Translations under genes and position numbers: made by a program | Notes under the pieces: generated by a model | Databases searched by the model: none | What the model saw: only the letters and a program-made list of their open reading frames with translations | What the model was told of the DNA's origin: nothing | In this document: positions 52,861 through 61,146 of the stretch, piece after piece | Numbering within the stretch: the stretch's first letter is position 1 | Layout of the letters: each line of letters starts with the position of its first letter | Origin: Cupriavidus sp. IDO | Lineage (GTDB): Bacteria; Pseudomonadota; Gammaproteobacteria; Burkholderiales; Burkholderiaceae | Reading direction: 5' to 3' | Length of the DNA stretch: 64,000 bases | Assembly: GCF_000812465.1 (NCBI RefSeq) | Contig: NZ_JWMA01000081.1 | Location: 1 to 64,000, forward strand

Positions 52861-53628
52861 ATGAGACTGAAGGACAAGGTCGCCATCGTGACCGGCGCCA
52901 GTTCCGGGCTGGGGCAGGCGATGGCGCTGCGCTTCGCGCGTGAAGGCGCCCGGGTGCTGGCCGTGGCCCGGCGCGCCGACAAGCTCGAGGAGATCGCTGC
53001 CAGGGCAGCCGACTATCCGGGGGGCGTGGTGCCCTTCCGGGGCGACATGCGAGACAAGGACGACATCCGCCGGATGGTGGCGGTCGCCGTGGAACGCTTC
53101 GGCAGGCTCGACGTGCTGGTGAACAACGCCGGCATCAACGACGATTTTTCTGCCGTCGCCGACATGAAAGAGGAACTCTGGCACGACGTCTTCGCCCTCA
53201 ACCTCGACGCGGCGTTCCTCGCCTGCAAGTTCGCCGTCCCGCACCTGATCGAACGCCGCGGCAACATCATCAACATCGCCTCCATTGGCGGCACCGAGTA
53301 CGGCCGCTCCGGCGTGGCGTACACCGCCTCCAAGCATGCGCTTGTCGCGATGACCAAGCACACGGCCTTCAACTACGCCCCCACCGGCCTGCGCTGCAAC
53401 GTGATCTGCCCCGGCCCCGTGGAAACGCCCATGGTCCAGGCGGCGATGGAGCAGGCCGGCAGCATGAACCGCGACGGTGCGCGGCGCGCCAACTCAGGCA
53501 TGAAGAACCTTGTCCGCATCGGCGAGCCGGAGGAGATCTCGAACATCGCCTGCTTCCTCGCGTCCGACGAGGCCAGCCTGCTCAACGGCGCGGTTGTCGT
53601 GGCCGATGCCGGGTGGACGTCGTACTGA
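52861..53628 (+). CDS. Short-chain dehydrogenase/reductase
   Basis: The 255-residue classical SDR has VTGASSGLGQAMAL for the cofactor, VLVNNAGINDD, and the catalytic Ser, Tyr and Lys in NIASIGGTEYGRSGVAYTASKHAL. Position between Rieske genes suggests oxidation of a diol or alcohol formed by them, for example a dihydrodiol-type step, but this is inference. The C-terminal NGAVVVADAGWTSY closes the family fold. The next gene follows after 149 bases without a credible gene between. Confidence 0.9.
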   Translation: MRLKDKVAIVTGASSGLGQAMALRFAREGARVLAVARRADKLEEIAARAADYPGGVVPFRGDMRDKDDIRRMVAVAVERFGRLDVLVNNAGINDDFSAVADMKEELWHDVFALNLDAAFLACKFAVPHLIERRGNIINIASIGGTEYGRSGVAYTASKHALVAMTKHTAFNYAPTGLRCNVICPGPVETPMVQAAMEQAGSMNRDGARRANSGMKNLVRIGEPEEISNIACFLASDEASLLNGAVVVADAGWTSY

Positions 53629-53777
53629 GCGACGGCTCCGGCTTTTTCCTGCAATACCCGAAGGCGCAGCCGCGCCTTCGTCCTCTCCCGCAACACCAGG
53701 CGCCCCGCGCCCCGGCCATCGGAGCGATGCCCGGGTTCCTCATCCACGGCGCCATCCCCACACCCGAGGAGCCAAGC

Positions 53778-54929
53778 ATGTATTTCAGTCCCGAACGGAA
53801 CCAGTGGTTCACCGAGCGGCTTTTCGCCCACGTGCGCGCGGGCACCACCGACCAAGCGGCGGGCATGATGGAGTACGACCTTTCCATGTATGCCGATCCG
53901 GATATTGCCCGACAGGAACGCGAGCGCATCTTCCACCGCCTCCCGATGATGACCCTGCTGAGTTCGCAGCTACCGGAGGCCGGCGACTTCGTGACGGTGC
54001 GGCTGAACCAGACCAACGTGCTCGTGACGCGACAGCCGGATGGCAGCGTGATGGCCTTCGTCAACGCCTGCCGGCACCGTGGTGCCACCGTCGTCACGCA
54101 GGAGAGCGGCAAGCGCCGCCTGTTCAGTTGCCCGTATCACGGCTGGAGTTATACCCCCGACGGGAAGCTGAAGGCGATCTCCTTTCGCGAGACCTTCGGC
54201 CAGCTCGATGCGCCGCGTGATCTCGTCAGGCTTCCGGTGGAGGAGCGCCACGGCTTCATCTGGATCGTGGAAGACCCAGCCGGCAGCATCGACATTGCCG
54301 CGCATCTCGGTCCCGGCATGGACCGGCTGCTCGCCGACTACCACCTGGAGCAGTTCTTCTGCTACCGCACGCACGAGCTGGAATTTCCACAGAACTGGAA
54401 AGTGATGCTGGAGGGCGTGCTCGACGGCTACCATGTGTCGTTCGTGCACGGCGACACGATCAAGCCGTACTTCTACCTCAACATGATGGTGATCGACGAC
54501 TTCGGGCATCACCACGTCACGGGCACCCCGCGCCGCACGATCGACACCATCCTTGACCAGCCGCCCGGCAGCAAGCCGCTGGACGATTACGCGGTCTTCG
54601 GCAACCTGGTGTCGCCCAACACGACCTTCGTGCTCCATCCGCACCACATCGAGCACTGGACGCTCTATCAGGACACGAAGGACCCGGGCCGGTGCCGCGT
54701 CCAGCTACGCATCCTGACCCGCACCCGCGAGCACGACGAGCGGGGCGAGGCGATCATGGCGAAGAACTGGAGGATTGCCGAAGCCGCGATCGTCAACGAG
54801 GATGTACCGGTGGGCAACAGCATCCAGTCCTCGGCGGGCCATCCTTTCGGCAGCCCGGTGCTCCTTGGCCTCAACGAAGTGGGCAACCAGGTGTTCCATC
54901 GGGCCTGGCGCCACTACATGGGTGTGTGA
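53778..54929 (+). CDS. Rieske non-heme iron oxygenase, alpha subunit (copy D)
   Basis: The 383-residue oxygenase has cluster ligands C98, H100, C118 and H121 (NACRHRGAT; FSCPYHGWSY), the bridging D216 and iron ligands H219 and H224 (VLDGYHVSFVHGD). The N-terminus (PERNQWFTERLFAHVRAG) and an unusually His-rich stretch FGHHHVTG near the active site set it apart from the other three copies. GAGGAG is six bases before the ATG. It ends the plus-strand operon and is followed by a strong hairpin. Confidence 0.92.
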   Translation: MYFSPERNQWFTERLFAHVRAGTTDQAAGMMEYDLSMYADPDIARQERERIFHRLPMMTLLSSQLPEAGDFVTVRLNQTNVLVTRQPDGSVMAFVNACRHRGATVVTQESGKRRLFSCPYHGWSYTPDGKLKAISFRETFGQLDAPRDLVRLPVEERHGFIWIVEDPAGSIDIAAHLGPGMDRLLADYHLEQFFCYRTHELEFPQNWKVMLEGVLDGYHVSFVHGDTIKPYFYLNMMVIDDFGHHHVTGTPRRTIDTILDQPPGSKPLDDYAVFGNLVSPNTTFVLHPHHIEHWTLYQDTKDPGRCRVQLRILTRTREHDERGEAIMAKNWRIAEAAIVNEDVPVGNSIQSSAGHPFGSPVLLGLNEVGNQVFHRAWRHYMGV

Positions 54930-54950
54930 GACGCCCTTGAGCGCCCTGAG

Positions 54951-54982
54951 GTGCGACGGCAGGCGCGCTGCCGCCGTCGCAC
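54951..54982. terminator. Bidirectional terminator between convergent operons
   Basis: GTGCGACGGC (54951-54960) and GCCGTCGCAC (54973-54982) are perfect 10-bp arms. Inside them GGC and GCC extend the stem past a single bulged A. It stands between the end of Rieske copy D and the end of the ferredoxin gene. There is no T-run. Confidence 0.65.
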
Positions 54983-54990
54983 TGGCTGGT

Positions 54991-55311
54991 TCAGTACTGC
55001 GAGACCGGCAGGCGGACCACCAGCCCGTCGAGCGCCTCCGTCACCTTGACCTGGCAGCCGAGCCGGCTGTTCGGCGCGGGGTCCACCACGCATTCGAGCA
55101 TGTCCTTCTCCATGGAACTGGCCGGTCCCACCTTGTCGATCCACGCGTCGTCAATGTAGCAATGGCAGGTGGCGCAGGCGCCGGTTCCGCCGCACTCGCC
55201 AATGATGCCCGTGACCCCGTGATTGACGGCCTCCTGCATCAGGCTCAGGCCCGGCTTGGCCGCCACCTGCGTGGCCGTGCTGTCGTGGGCAATGAAAGTA
55301 ATCGAGGGCAT
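54991..55311 (-). CDS. [2Fe-2S] ferredoxin (adrenodoxin/plant-type fold)
   Basis: The 106-residue ferredoxin carries cluster cysteines C40, C46, C49 and C86 (GECGGTGACATCH; RLGCQV), the C-x5-C-x2-C pattern of adrenodoxin-type proteins. This is not the Rieske-type ferredoxin of classical dioxygenases. With the reductase gene 51 bases upstream it forms the only electron-transfer pair seen in the window. It probably serves all four Rieske oxygenases. Confidence 0.94.
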   Translation of the reverse strand: MPSITFIAHDSTATQVAAKPGLSLMQEAVNHGVTGIIGECGGTGACATCHCYIDDAWIDKVGPASSMEKDMLECVVDPAPNSRLGCQVKVTEALDGLVVRLPVSQY

Positions 55312-55362
55312 GAAATATCCTGTTTCGGTCCTGTTTCTTCTGTTCTCGCTGCCGTGGTGGCC

Positions 55363-56583
55363 TCAGAAGCAGTCCTTGATGTCGATCGATTCGTCGGCAA
55401 TGCGCGCCATGTCGGCCGAGCGGCCTTCCGCCAGGAAGCGCTTCGTCACCATGAATTCCTTCGCGCGGTTGATGCAGTCGGCCGCGATCAGCCTGCCTTC
55501 CCGGAAATAGAAGGCGGAGAAGCTCCGGCCTTCGCTGGCGCTGCCGCGCAGCACGACCTGGTCGTAGCCCGTGCACAGACCCGCGATCTGAAGCTTGAGT
55601 TCGTACTGATCGGACCAGAACCACGGCAACGCGCGATAGGGCAAGCCTTTGCCGCACAGGGCCAGGGCGGCGGTGCGCGCCTGGTCCGTGGCGTTCTGGA
55701 CGGATTCCAGCCGCAGCCGGCGGCCATAGATGGGGTTGTGGTGGTTGCTGCAATCGCCTACGGCGAAGATGTCGGGATCACTGGTGGTCCCGAATTCATC
55801 GACGAGGATCCCGTCGTCGACCCGCAATCCGGCCGCCTCGGCCAGTTCCGTGGCCGGCACCACGCCGACGCCAATGATGACCGCGTCGGCGGGAATCGTG
55901 CGTCCATCGCGAAGACGCACGGCCTGCACGGCCTTGTCCCCCTCGATGCCGACCACCACGGCCTGCGTGACGATTTCGACGCCCTCTTCCGCATGCACGC
56001 GGGCATAGAAAGCCGACACCTCCGGCGCCGTCACCCGCTGCAGCAGGCGTGGCATGGCCTCCAGCACCGTTACCTGCATGCCCGCGGTGCGCAGCGACGC
56101 CGCCGCCTCCAGGCCGATATAGCCGCCGCCGATCATCACGACGCGCTTGCCCGCGCCGATGGACTGCCGGATACCGCCCACATCCCCGACGGTCCGCAGG
56201 CAGTACACGCCGGGCAAGGACGCCCCCGGCACGTCCAGCTTGCGGGCGCGCGCGCCGGTCGCCAGCACGAGCTTGTCCCAGGACAGGCTCGTGCCGTCAT
56301 CCAATTCCACGCGCTTGCGCCCGCGATCCAGCGAGGCGACCCGCACCCCCAGGACGGTCTCGACCCGGTTCTGCACATAGAACGCCTCCGACCGGATCAG
56401 CAACTCGTCGCGGGACTTGTCGCCGCACAGGAAGCCCTTCGACAGGGGCGGCCGGTGGTAAGGCAGGATCGGCTCATCGCTGACGAGCGTGATCGCGCCG
56501 CTCCAGCCTTCCTGTCGCAGGCTCGCCACCATCTGCGCCGCGGCGTGACCGCCGCCGACGACTACGCAATGATCTCCACTCAT
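55363..56583 (-). CDS. Ferredoxin reductase (FAD, NAD(P)H dependent)
   Basis: The 406-residue flavoprotein has an FAD-binding motif VVVGGGHAAAQMV, the NAD(P)H-binding motif VVMIGGGYIGLEAAASL, IFAVGDCSNHHNPIYG for the FAD ribityl site and a C-terminal reductase domain (WFWSDQYELKLQIAG; CINRAKEFMVTKRF). This is the BphA4/putidaredoxin-reductase-like class. It transfers electrons from NAD(P)H to the neighbouring ferredoxin. The ATG at 56583 begins MSGDHCVVVGGG. Confidence 0.94.
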   Translation of the reverse strand: MSGDHCVVVGGGHAAAQMVASLRQEGWSGAITLVSDEPILPYHRPPLSKGFLCGDKSRDELLIRSEAFYVQNRVETVLGVRVASLDRGRKRVELDDGTSLSWDKLVLATGARARKLDVPGASLPGVYCLRTVGDVGGIRQSIGAGKRVVMIGGGYIGLEAAASLRTAGMQVTVLEAMPRLLQRVTAPEVSAFYARVHAEEGVEIVTQAVVVGIEGDKAVQAVRLRDGRTIPADAVIIGVGVVPATELAEAAGLRVDDGILVDEFGTTSDPDIFAVGDCSNHHNPIYGRRLRLESVQNATDQARTAALALCGKGLPYRALPWFWSDQYELKLQIAGLCTGYDQVVLRGSASEGRSFSAFYFREGRLIAADCINRAKEFMVTKRFLAEGRSADMARIADESIDIKDCF

Positions 56584-56624
56584 GTTCCGTGCCTCGTATT
56601 GTTTCTCTGTGCTGCTGTCCGGGC

Positions 56625-58955
56625 CTACTCGCCCTTCCACTGCGGCGCGCGCTTCTGCGCAAACGCCAGCGGACCCTCGCGCACGTCGTCCGACCGGAAC
56701 AGGCCGGCCACCGCCGGATAGCGGTTCTGCCGGATGTAGGCATCCGCCATCGTCGGCTCCGCCAGGCCTTTGTTGACGATCTCCACGGACGCGCGTATCG
56801 ACATCGGGCTGCAGGCCATGATCTCTGCCGCAAGGCGCCGGGCCGCCTCCATCAAGCCGCCCGGCGAGGTGACCTGGTTGACGAAGCCGAGCGACAGCCC
56901 CTCCTGCGCGCCCACGCGCCGGCCGGTCAGGATCATCCCCATCGCCTGCTTCAGCGGAATCTGCTGCGGCAGCCGGAGCAGCCCGCCCGCCAGCGCGGCA
57001 AGGCCGACCTTCGGTTCCGGCAGGGCGAACACCGCATTGTCGGCGGCGACGATCAGGTCGCACGCCAGCGCGATCTCGAAGCCGCCGCCCATCGCCACGC
57101 CGTTCACTGCCGCGATCACCGGCTTGGTGCGGCCGAAGCGGGCAGTCAGGCCGGCAAAGCCGGTCAGGGGCGGCTCGATGCTTTCGCCGCGCGCCATCGC
57201 GGTAGCGGTGAACTTGAGATCGTTGCCGGCGCAGAAGGCACGGTCGCCCGCGCCGGTGATGATCGCCACCCATTGCGACGGGTCGCGATCGAACGCGTCG
57301 AACACCTCGGCCAGTTCCGCGTTGGCGGCCGGGTGCAGGCAGTTCATGGACTCGGGACGGTTGATCATGACAATCGTCAGGTGGCCTTCGCGCGTCACGC
57401 TGCAATACCGGCGCGGCAGTTGCCGGCGATCGCGCGGTTCGGCGCCGGCTTCCCAGACGGGCAGGCCGAAGGTGTCGATCCGCACGTGCCCCATGCTGCC
57501 AACGGCGGTGCGCGCGGTGGAGAGCAGCAGTTCCATCGAGGCGCCATCGTCCGTCATGACTTTCGCCATCACGCGCTGGTTGGCAGGCGTGCGTCCGATC
57601 ACGATGCCGTTGAGCGGCTTGCCATCCCGCGCGTACTGCACGGTATAGGTCTCGACGGTGGCCGGGCCCTGGTAGTCCTCCACCAGCGCCGGCACCTCGC
57701 CGCGCGTGCGATCCGCCTCGTCCTGCACGGAATACTCCAGCGCCAGCGGGGCGGCCGGCGGCTGCATGCTGACAACCAGCGTGTGATGCTTGTTGACATA
57801 GCCGCCCTGCCCGTACAGCAGGCCGACCTCGCCCGGCGCCGCGCGCAACGCGCGCACCATCGCGCAGATGGCGTGGCCCATGTAGTTGTTCAGGGGGCCA
57901 CCGAAGAAGGTCAGGCCGCCGGTCACCGTCGGCACATGTCCGGCGGGATCGAGGCCCAGCGTGCGCAGCGCCATCTTCGGCACGACCGGGAAGCAGCTAT
58001 ACAGTTCCAGCTTGTCGAAGCGGCGCGCATCGCCGCCGACGAACTCCGTCGCCCGACGCAGCACCGCCGCCTGCGCGGTGCTGTGCGCGTAACCGTCGCG
58101 CAGCAAATAGTCTTCCGGCTCGCACGCATGCGCGCCGCCCCAGATATGCACCATGCGGTCTTCCGGCACCCCGGCGGCACGCGCCGCCGCAAGGCTCGTG
58201 ACGATGACCGCCGCCGCCTGGTTGACCTGTGGATTGGCCACCATCAGCTTCGGATAGGGCCAGTTGATCAGGCGGTTCTGCTCGCTGACCTCCGCGATGG
58301 CCTGCGCGTCCGGCGCCTTGCCGATCCACGCGGACGGATTCGTGGCCGCCACGCCGGCGTACTGCGCCCACAGGCGGGCCGACTCGGCCTGCGCCTGCTG
58401 CGGCGACTGGCCCCATGCCGCCTGCACTGCCATCTCGTACAGCGGGTAGACCTGCGCCGGGTCCATCACGCGCAGGCGCTTCGCCACGCGACTCATCGCG
58501 AACCGGCTGGAGGGGAACTCCACCGCCTCTTCCTTCGAGACCAGCGGGCTCCAGTCCAGCTTTACCTTGTCCTTGCGGGCCCGGGCGCGGGCATGCATCG
58601 CCTCGCCCCCGACGATGGCGGCCACCGCCTGCTCGCCCCGCGCGATGCGCACGGCGGCTTCGTGGACCAGGCGGGTCGGCGTCTCGCCGCCAATGCTGGC
58701 GTTGACCTTGCGCGCCGGGTCGATGCCGAGGCGCTGGCAAAGCTGCGTGACGGGGTCGGCATAGCGCCAGCTCACGAAGCCGACGACTTCGATGGATTCG
58801 ACGCGGGACAGCAGCGCGCCGCCACTGTCGGCCTCGGCGGCGCGCAAGGCTTCCGCCATCAGCGCCAGCGGCTCCTGCGACTGCGCGGGATCGGCGGGCC
58901 GGTCGACGAACTCGCCGACGCCGACGATCACGGGAATGTGCTCAGGCTTGTTCAT
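56625..58955 (-). CDS. Fusion of a thiolase-like protein (type 1) and an enoyl-CoA hydratase
   Basis: The protein has 776 residues in one frame. The first 500 or so match thiolase-like proteins (IPVIVGVGEFVDRP; NASIGGETPTRLVHEAA; ELYSCFPVVPKMALRTLG; TVTGGLTFFGGPLNNYMGHA) and include the additional C-terminal domain of type 1 members. No cysteine stands at the nucleophile position (VNASIGG). The last 260 residues are a crotonase with both hydratase glutamates (MGGGFEIALACD; ALPEPKVGLAALAGG). It overlaps the upstream synthetase gene by 14 bases. A linked hydration and retro-Claisen or retro-aldol step is possible but unproven. Confidence 0.88.
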   Translation of the reverse strand: MNKPEHIPVIVGVGEFVDRPADPAQSQEPLALMAEALRAAEADSGGALLSRVESIEVVGFVSWRYADPVTQLCQRLGIDPARKVNASIGGETPTRLVHEAAVRIARGEQAVAAIVGGEAMHARARARKDKVKLDWSPLVSKEEAVEFPSSRFAMSRVAKRLRVMDPAQVYPLYEMAVQAAWGQSPQQAQAESARLWAQYAGVAATNPSAWIGKAPDAQAIAEVSEQNRLINWPYPKLMVANPQVNQAAAVIVTSLAAARAAGVPEDRMVHIWGGAHACEPEDYLLRDGYAHSTAQAAVLRRATEFVGGDARRFDKLELYSCFPVVPKMALRTLGLDPAGHVPTVTGGLTFFGGPLNNYMGHAICAMVRALRAAPGEVGLLYGQGGYVNKHHTLVVSMQPPAAPLALEYSVQDEADRTRGEVPALVEDYQGPATVETYTVQYARDGKPLNGIVIGRTPANQRVMAKVMTDDGASMELLLSTARTAVGSMGHVRIDTFGLPVWEAGAEPRDRRQLPRRYCSVTREGHLTIVMINRPESMNCLHPAANAELAEVFDAFDRDPSQWVAIITGAGDRAFCAGNDLKFTATAMARGESIEPPLTGFAGLTARFGRTKPVIAAVNGVAMGGGFEIALACDLIVAADNAVFALPEPKVGLAALAGGLLRLPQQIPLKQAMGMILTGRRVGAQEGLSLGFVNQVTSPGGLMEAARRLAAEIMACSPMSIRASVEIVNKGLAEPTMADAYIRQNRYPAVAGLFRSDDVREGPLAFAQKRAPQWKGE

Positions 58956-61083
58956 TGACAGTGCTCCATTCGGTCAGGCCGTCCAGCGCTTCGATCCGGA
59001 CGCCATCGGCCAGCAAGGGGTTGATCTCGAGCGATACAAGGTCCGGGCCGAGGGCGAGGGCCGCCTGGCCGATGTCCACCACGACGCGCGCCAGCGCCTG
59101 GCGGTCCACGGCGGCGGCGCCACGGAAGCCGTCTAGCAGCGCGCGGCCGCGCAGTTCGTCGAACATCGCCAGCGCATCCTGCTCGCTGATGGGCAGCAGG
59201 CGCATGCTGGTGTCCTTGAGCGCCTCGACAAAGACGCCGCCGAGACCGACGACGATGGCCGGGCCCCATTGCGGGTCGCGCAGCGTACCGACGAACAGTT
59301 CCACGCCCGTGGTCCGCATGGGCGAGACGATCACGCCGCTGATACGCGCCTCCGGACGAGCCGCGCTGACGGAGGCCATGATCCGGTCGTATGCCGTGCG
59401 CACGGCATCGTTGCCGCGCACGTTGAGCACCACGCCGCCGACTTCGGTCTTGTGCGCGATGTCGGGCGACAGGATCTTGAGCGCGACCGGCTCGCCGAGG
59501 GCGGCAGCCACGCGCACGGCCTCGTCAGCGGAATCGACGATGCTCGCCGGCACGACCGGCACCCCCTGGGCGGCCAGATAATCCAGCACCTGCCGCTCGG
59601 TGGCGGGACGGCCGCCGGCAACCTGCGCCGACGCCGCGACGACGGCCGCCTTGGTCTGGCGCGCTTCCCATTCCCCCCGGCGCAGCAGGTGCCCGATCGC
59701 GCTCAGGCAGTGGCGCACGCCTCCGCCCGAATACACGACGCCGCACTCCTCGGTCAGCGCCCGCGCATCGGCATTCACCGCCGAGAACGTGCTGCTCATC
59801 ATCAGGCACGGCTTGCCGGTGGTCTTGAAGCCCTCGCCGACATGCTTGATGAACATCCGCGCTGCACCGCGCTTGTCCTCCTTGAGCGGCGCCTCGAACA
59901 TGAAGCCCAGGATGCCGACCGACGCGTCACCGGCCAGCGTCGCCAGCGTGCGCGAAATCAGTTCGGGCTGGAGCATGGCGGCGCCCGTCAGGTCGAGCGG
60001 GTTCGCGGGTGTCGCGAGCGCGGGCAGCGTCTCGCGCAGCGCACCGGTGGTTTGCTCCGCGAGTTGGGGAATCGGGATGCCGCCGGCTTCCGCCTGGTCC
60101 GTCACGATTTCGCACAGGCCGCCCGACATCGCCGACACCGCCAATCCCTTGCCCCGCACCGGACCGAGCCGTGCGAACAGGTCCGCCGTCACGACCAGTT
60201 CCTCCATCGAATGCACGCGCGAGATGCCGACCTGGCGGCACATCGCGTCGAAGACGCGGTCGTCGCCCACCAGCGAGCCGGTATGCGCCTGCGCGGCGCG
60301 GGCGGCGGCCTCGCTGCTGCCGACCTTCAGCACCACAACCTGCTTGCCGGCGGCGCCGGCGGCCTTCACGGCATCGATGAAGCGCGCCGGATTGCGCACC
60401 GATTCCAGGAACAGCGCGATCGCCTTCGGTTCCGGCAGCCGCGCCAGGTATTCGATGGCGTCGGCCACGTCGATATCCGCCTCGTTGCCGGTGGAAATCA
60501 TGTGCGTCAGGCCAACGCGCTGCTGGTAAGCGAACTGCTCCAGTTGGCTCGCCACCGACCCGCTTTGCGAGACGAGCGCGACATTGGGATTCGCCATTGG
60601 CCGGCGCAGCGGCGTGGTCCAGATCGGCGTGCTCGCCACGAAATTGGCGAAACCGAGGCAGTTGGGCCCAAGGATGCGGATGCCTGCCGCACGTGCGGCG
60701 TCCGCCATCCTGCGCTGCCGGTCGGCGCCGGATTCGCCCACCTCAGCAAAGCCGGCCGACAGGATGACCGAGCCACACACGCCGGCCTGCTCGAGATCGT
60801 CGAAGACCTCGGCCATCTTCGATTCCGGCACCATCAGCAGCGCGGCGTCGATTTCCTCGCCGGTGGCGGCGCAGCTTGTCGCTGCCGGCGCACCGAAGAA
60901 GGTGCCACCCTTTGGGTTGATGAAATGAAGCTTGCCTGAAAAGCCGAAGCGCATCAGGTTGTCGTATGCGGCCGTCGACCAGATGGACCGTTCAGTCGCG
61001 CCGACCAGCGCGATCGAGCGCGGGTTGAACAGCCGTTCGAGCGAGGCTTTGGTTTGGGGGCGGGGTACTGTAGCGTTTTGCAC
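58942..61083 (-). CDS. Acyl-CoA synthetase, NDP-forming type
   Basis: The 713-residue protein joins a CoA-binding/succinyl-CoA-synthetase-like alpha half (about 1-460: RSIALVGATERS; ILGPNCLGFAN; ALVSQSGSVASQ; the phosphohistidine in AQAHTGSLVG) to an ATP-grasp beta half (about 485-705: ALKILSPDIAHKTEVGGV; LEINPLLADG). Such enzymes interconvert acid and acyl-CoA with ADP/ATP and usually work reversibly. Because it overlaps the thiolase-like fusion gene, it may release or recapture the CoA of the same intermediate. A 63-base gap separates it from the transporter gene. Confidence 0.91.
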   Translation of the reverse strand: MQNATVPRPQTKASLERLFNPRSIALVGATERSIWSTAAYDNLMRFGFSGKLHFINPKGGTFFGAPAATSCAATGEEIDAALLMVPESKMAEVFDDLEQAGVCGSVILSAGFAEVGESGADRQRRMADAARAAGIRILGPNCLGFANFVASTPIWTTPLRRPMANPNVALVSQSGSVASQLEQFAYQQRVGLTHMISTGNEADIDVADAIEYLARLPEPKAIALFLESVRNPARFIDAVKAAGAAGKQVVVLKVGSSEAAARAAQAHTGSLVGDDRVFDAMCRQVGISRVHSMEELVVTADLFARLGPVRGKGLAVSAMSGGLCEIVTDQAEAGGIPIPQLAEQTTGALRETLPALATPANPLDLTGAAMLQPELISRTLATLAGDASVGILGFMFEAPLKEDKRGAARMFIKHVGEGFKTTGKPCLMMSSTFSAVNADARALTEECGVVYSGGGVRHCLSAIGHLLRRGEWEARQTKAAVVAASAQVAGGRPATERQVLDYLAAQGVPVVPASIVDSADEAVRVAAALGEPVALKILSPDIAHKTEVGGVVLNVRGNDAVRTAYDRIMASVSAARPEARISGVIVSPMRTTGVELFVGTLRDPQWGPAIVVGLGGVFVEALKDTSMRLLPISEQDALAMFDELRGRALLDGFRGAAAVDRQALARVVVDIGQAALALGPDLVSLEINPLLADGVRIEALDGLTEWSTVNEQA

Positions 61084-61146
61084 TTTATGGCTCTCTGTTG
61101 CGGATACGGGCGGGCACGCCGGTGCCCACCAGCGGTCATTTGGCGG

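Noticed and set aside
43677..54929. Rieske genes, CaiB, ligase and hydratase read as a carnitine (cai/cnt) pathway
   Set aside because: Although family names coincide and copies A and B share the bridging Glu with CntA, there is no CntB-type reductase, no carnitine carrier and no betaine genes. The surrounding long-chain-type beta-oxidation genes also do not fit.
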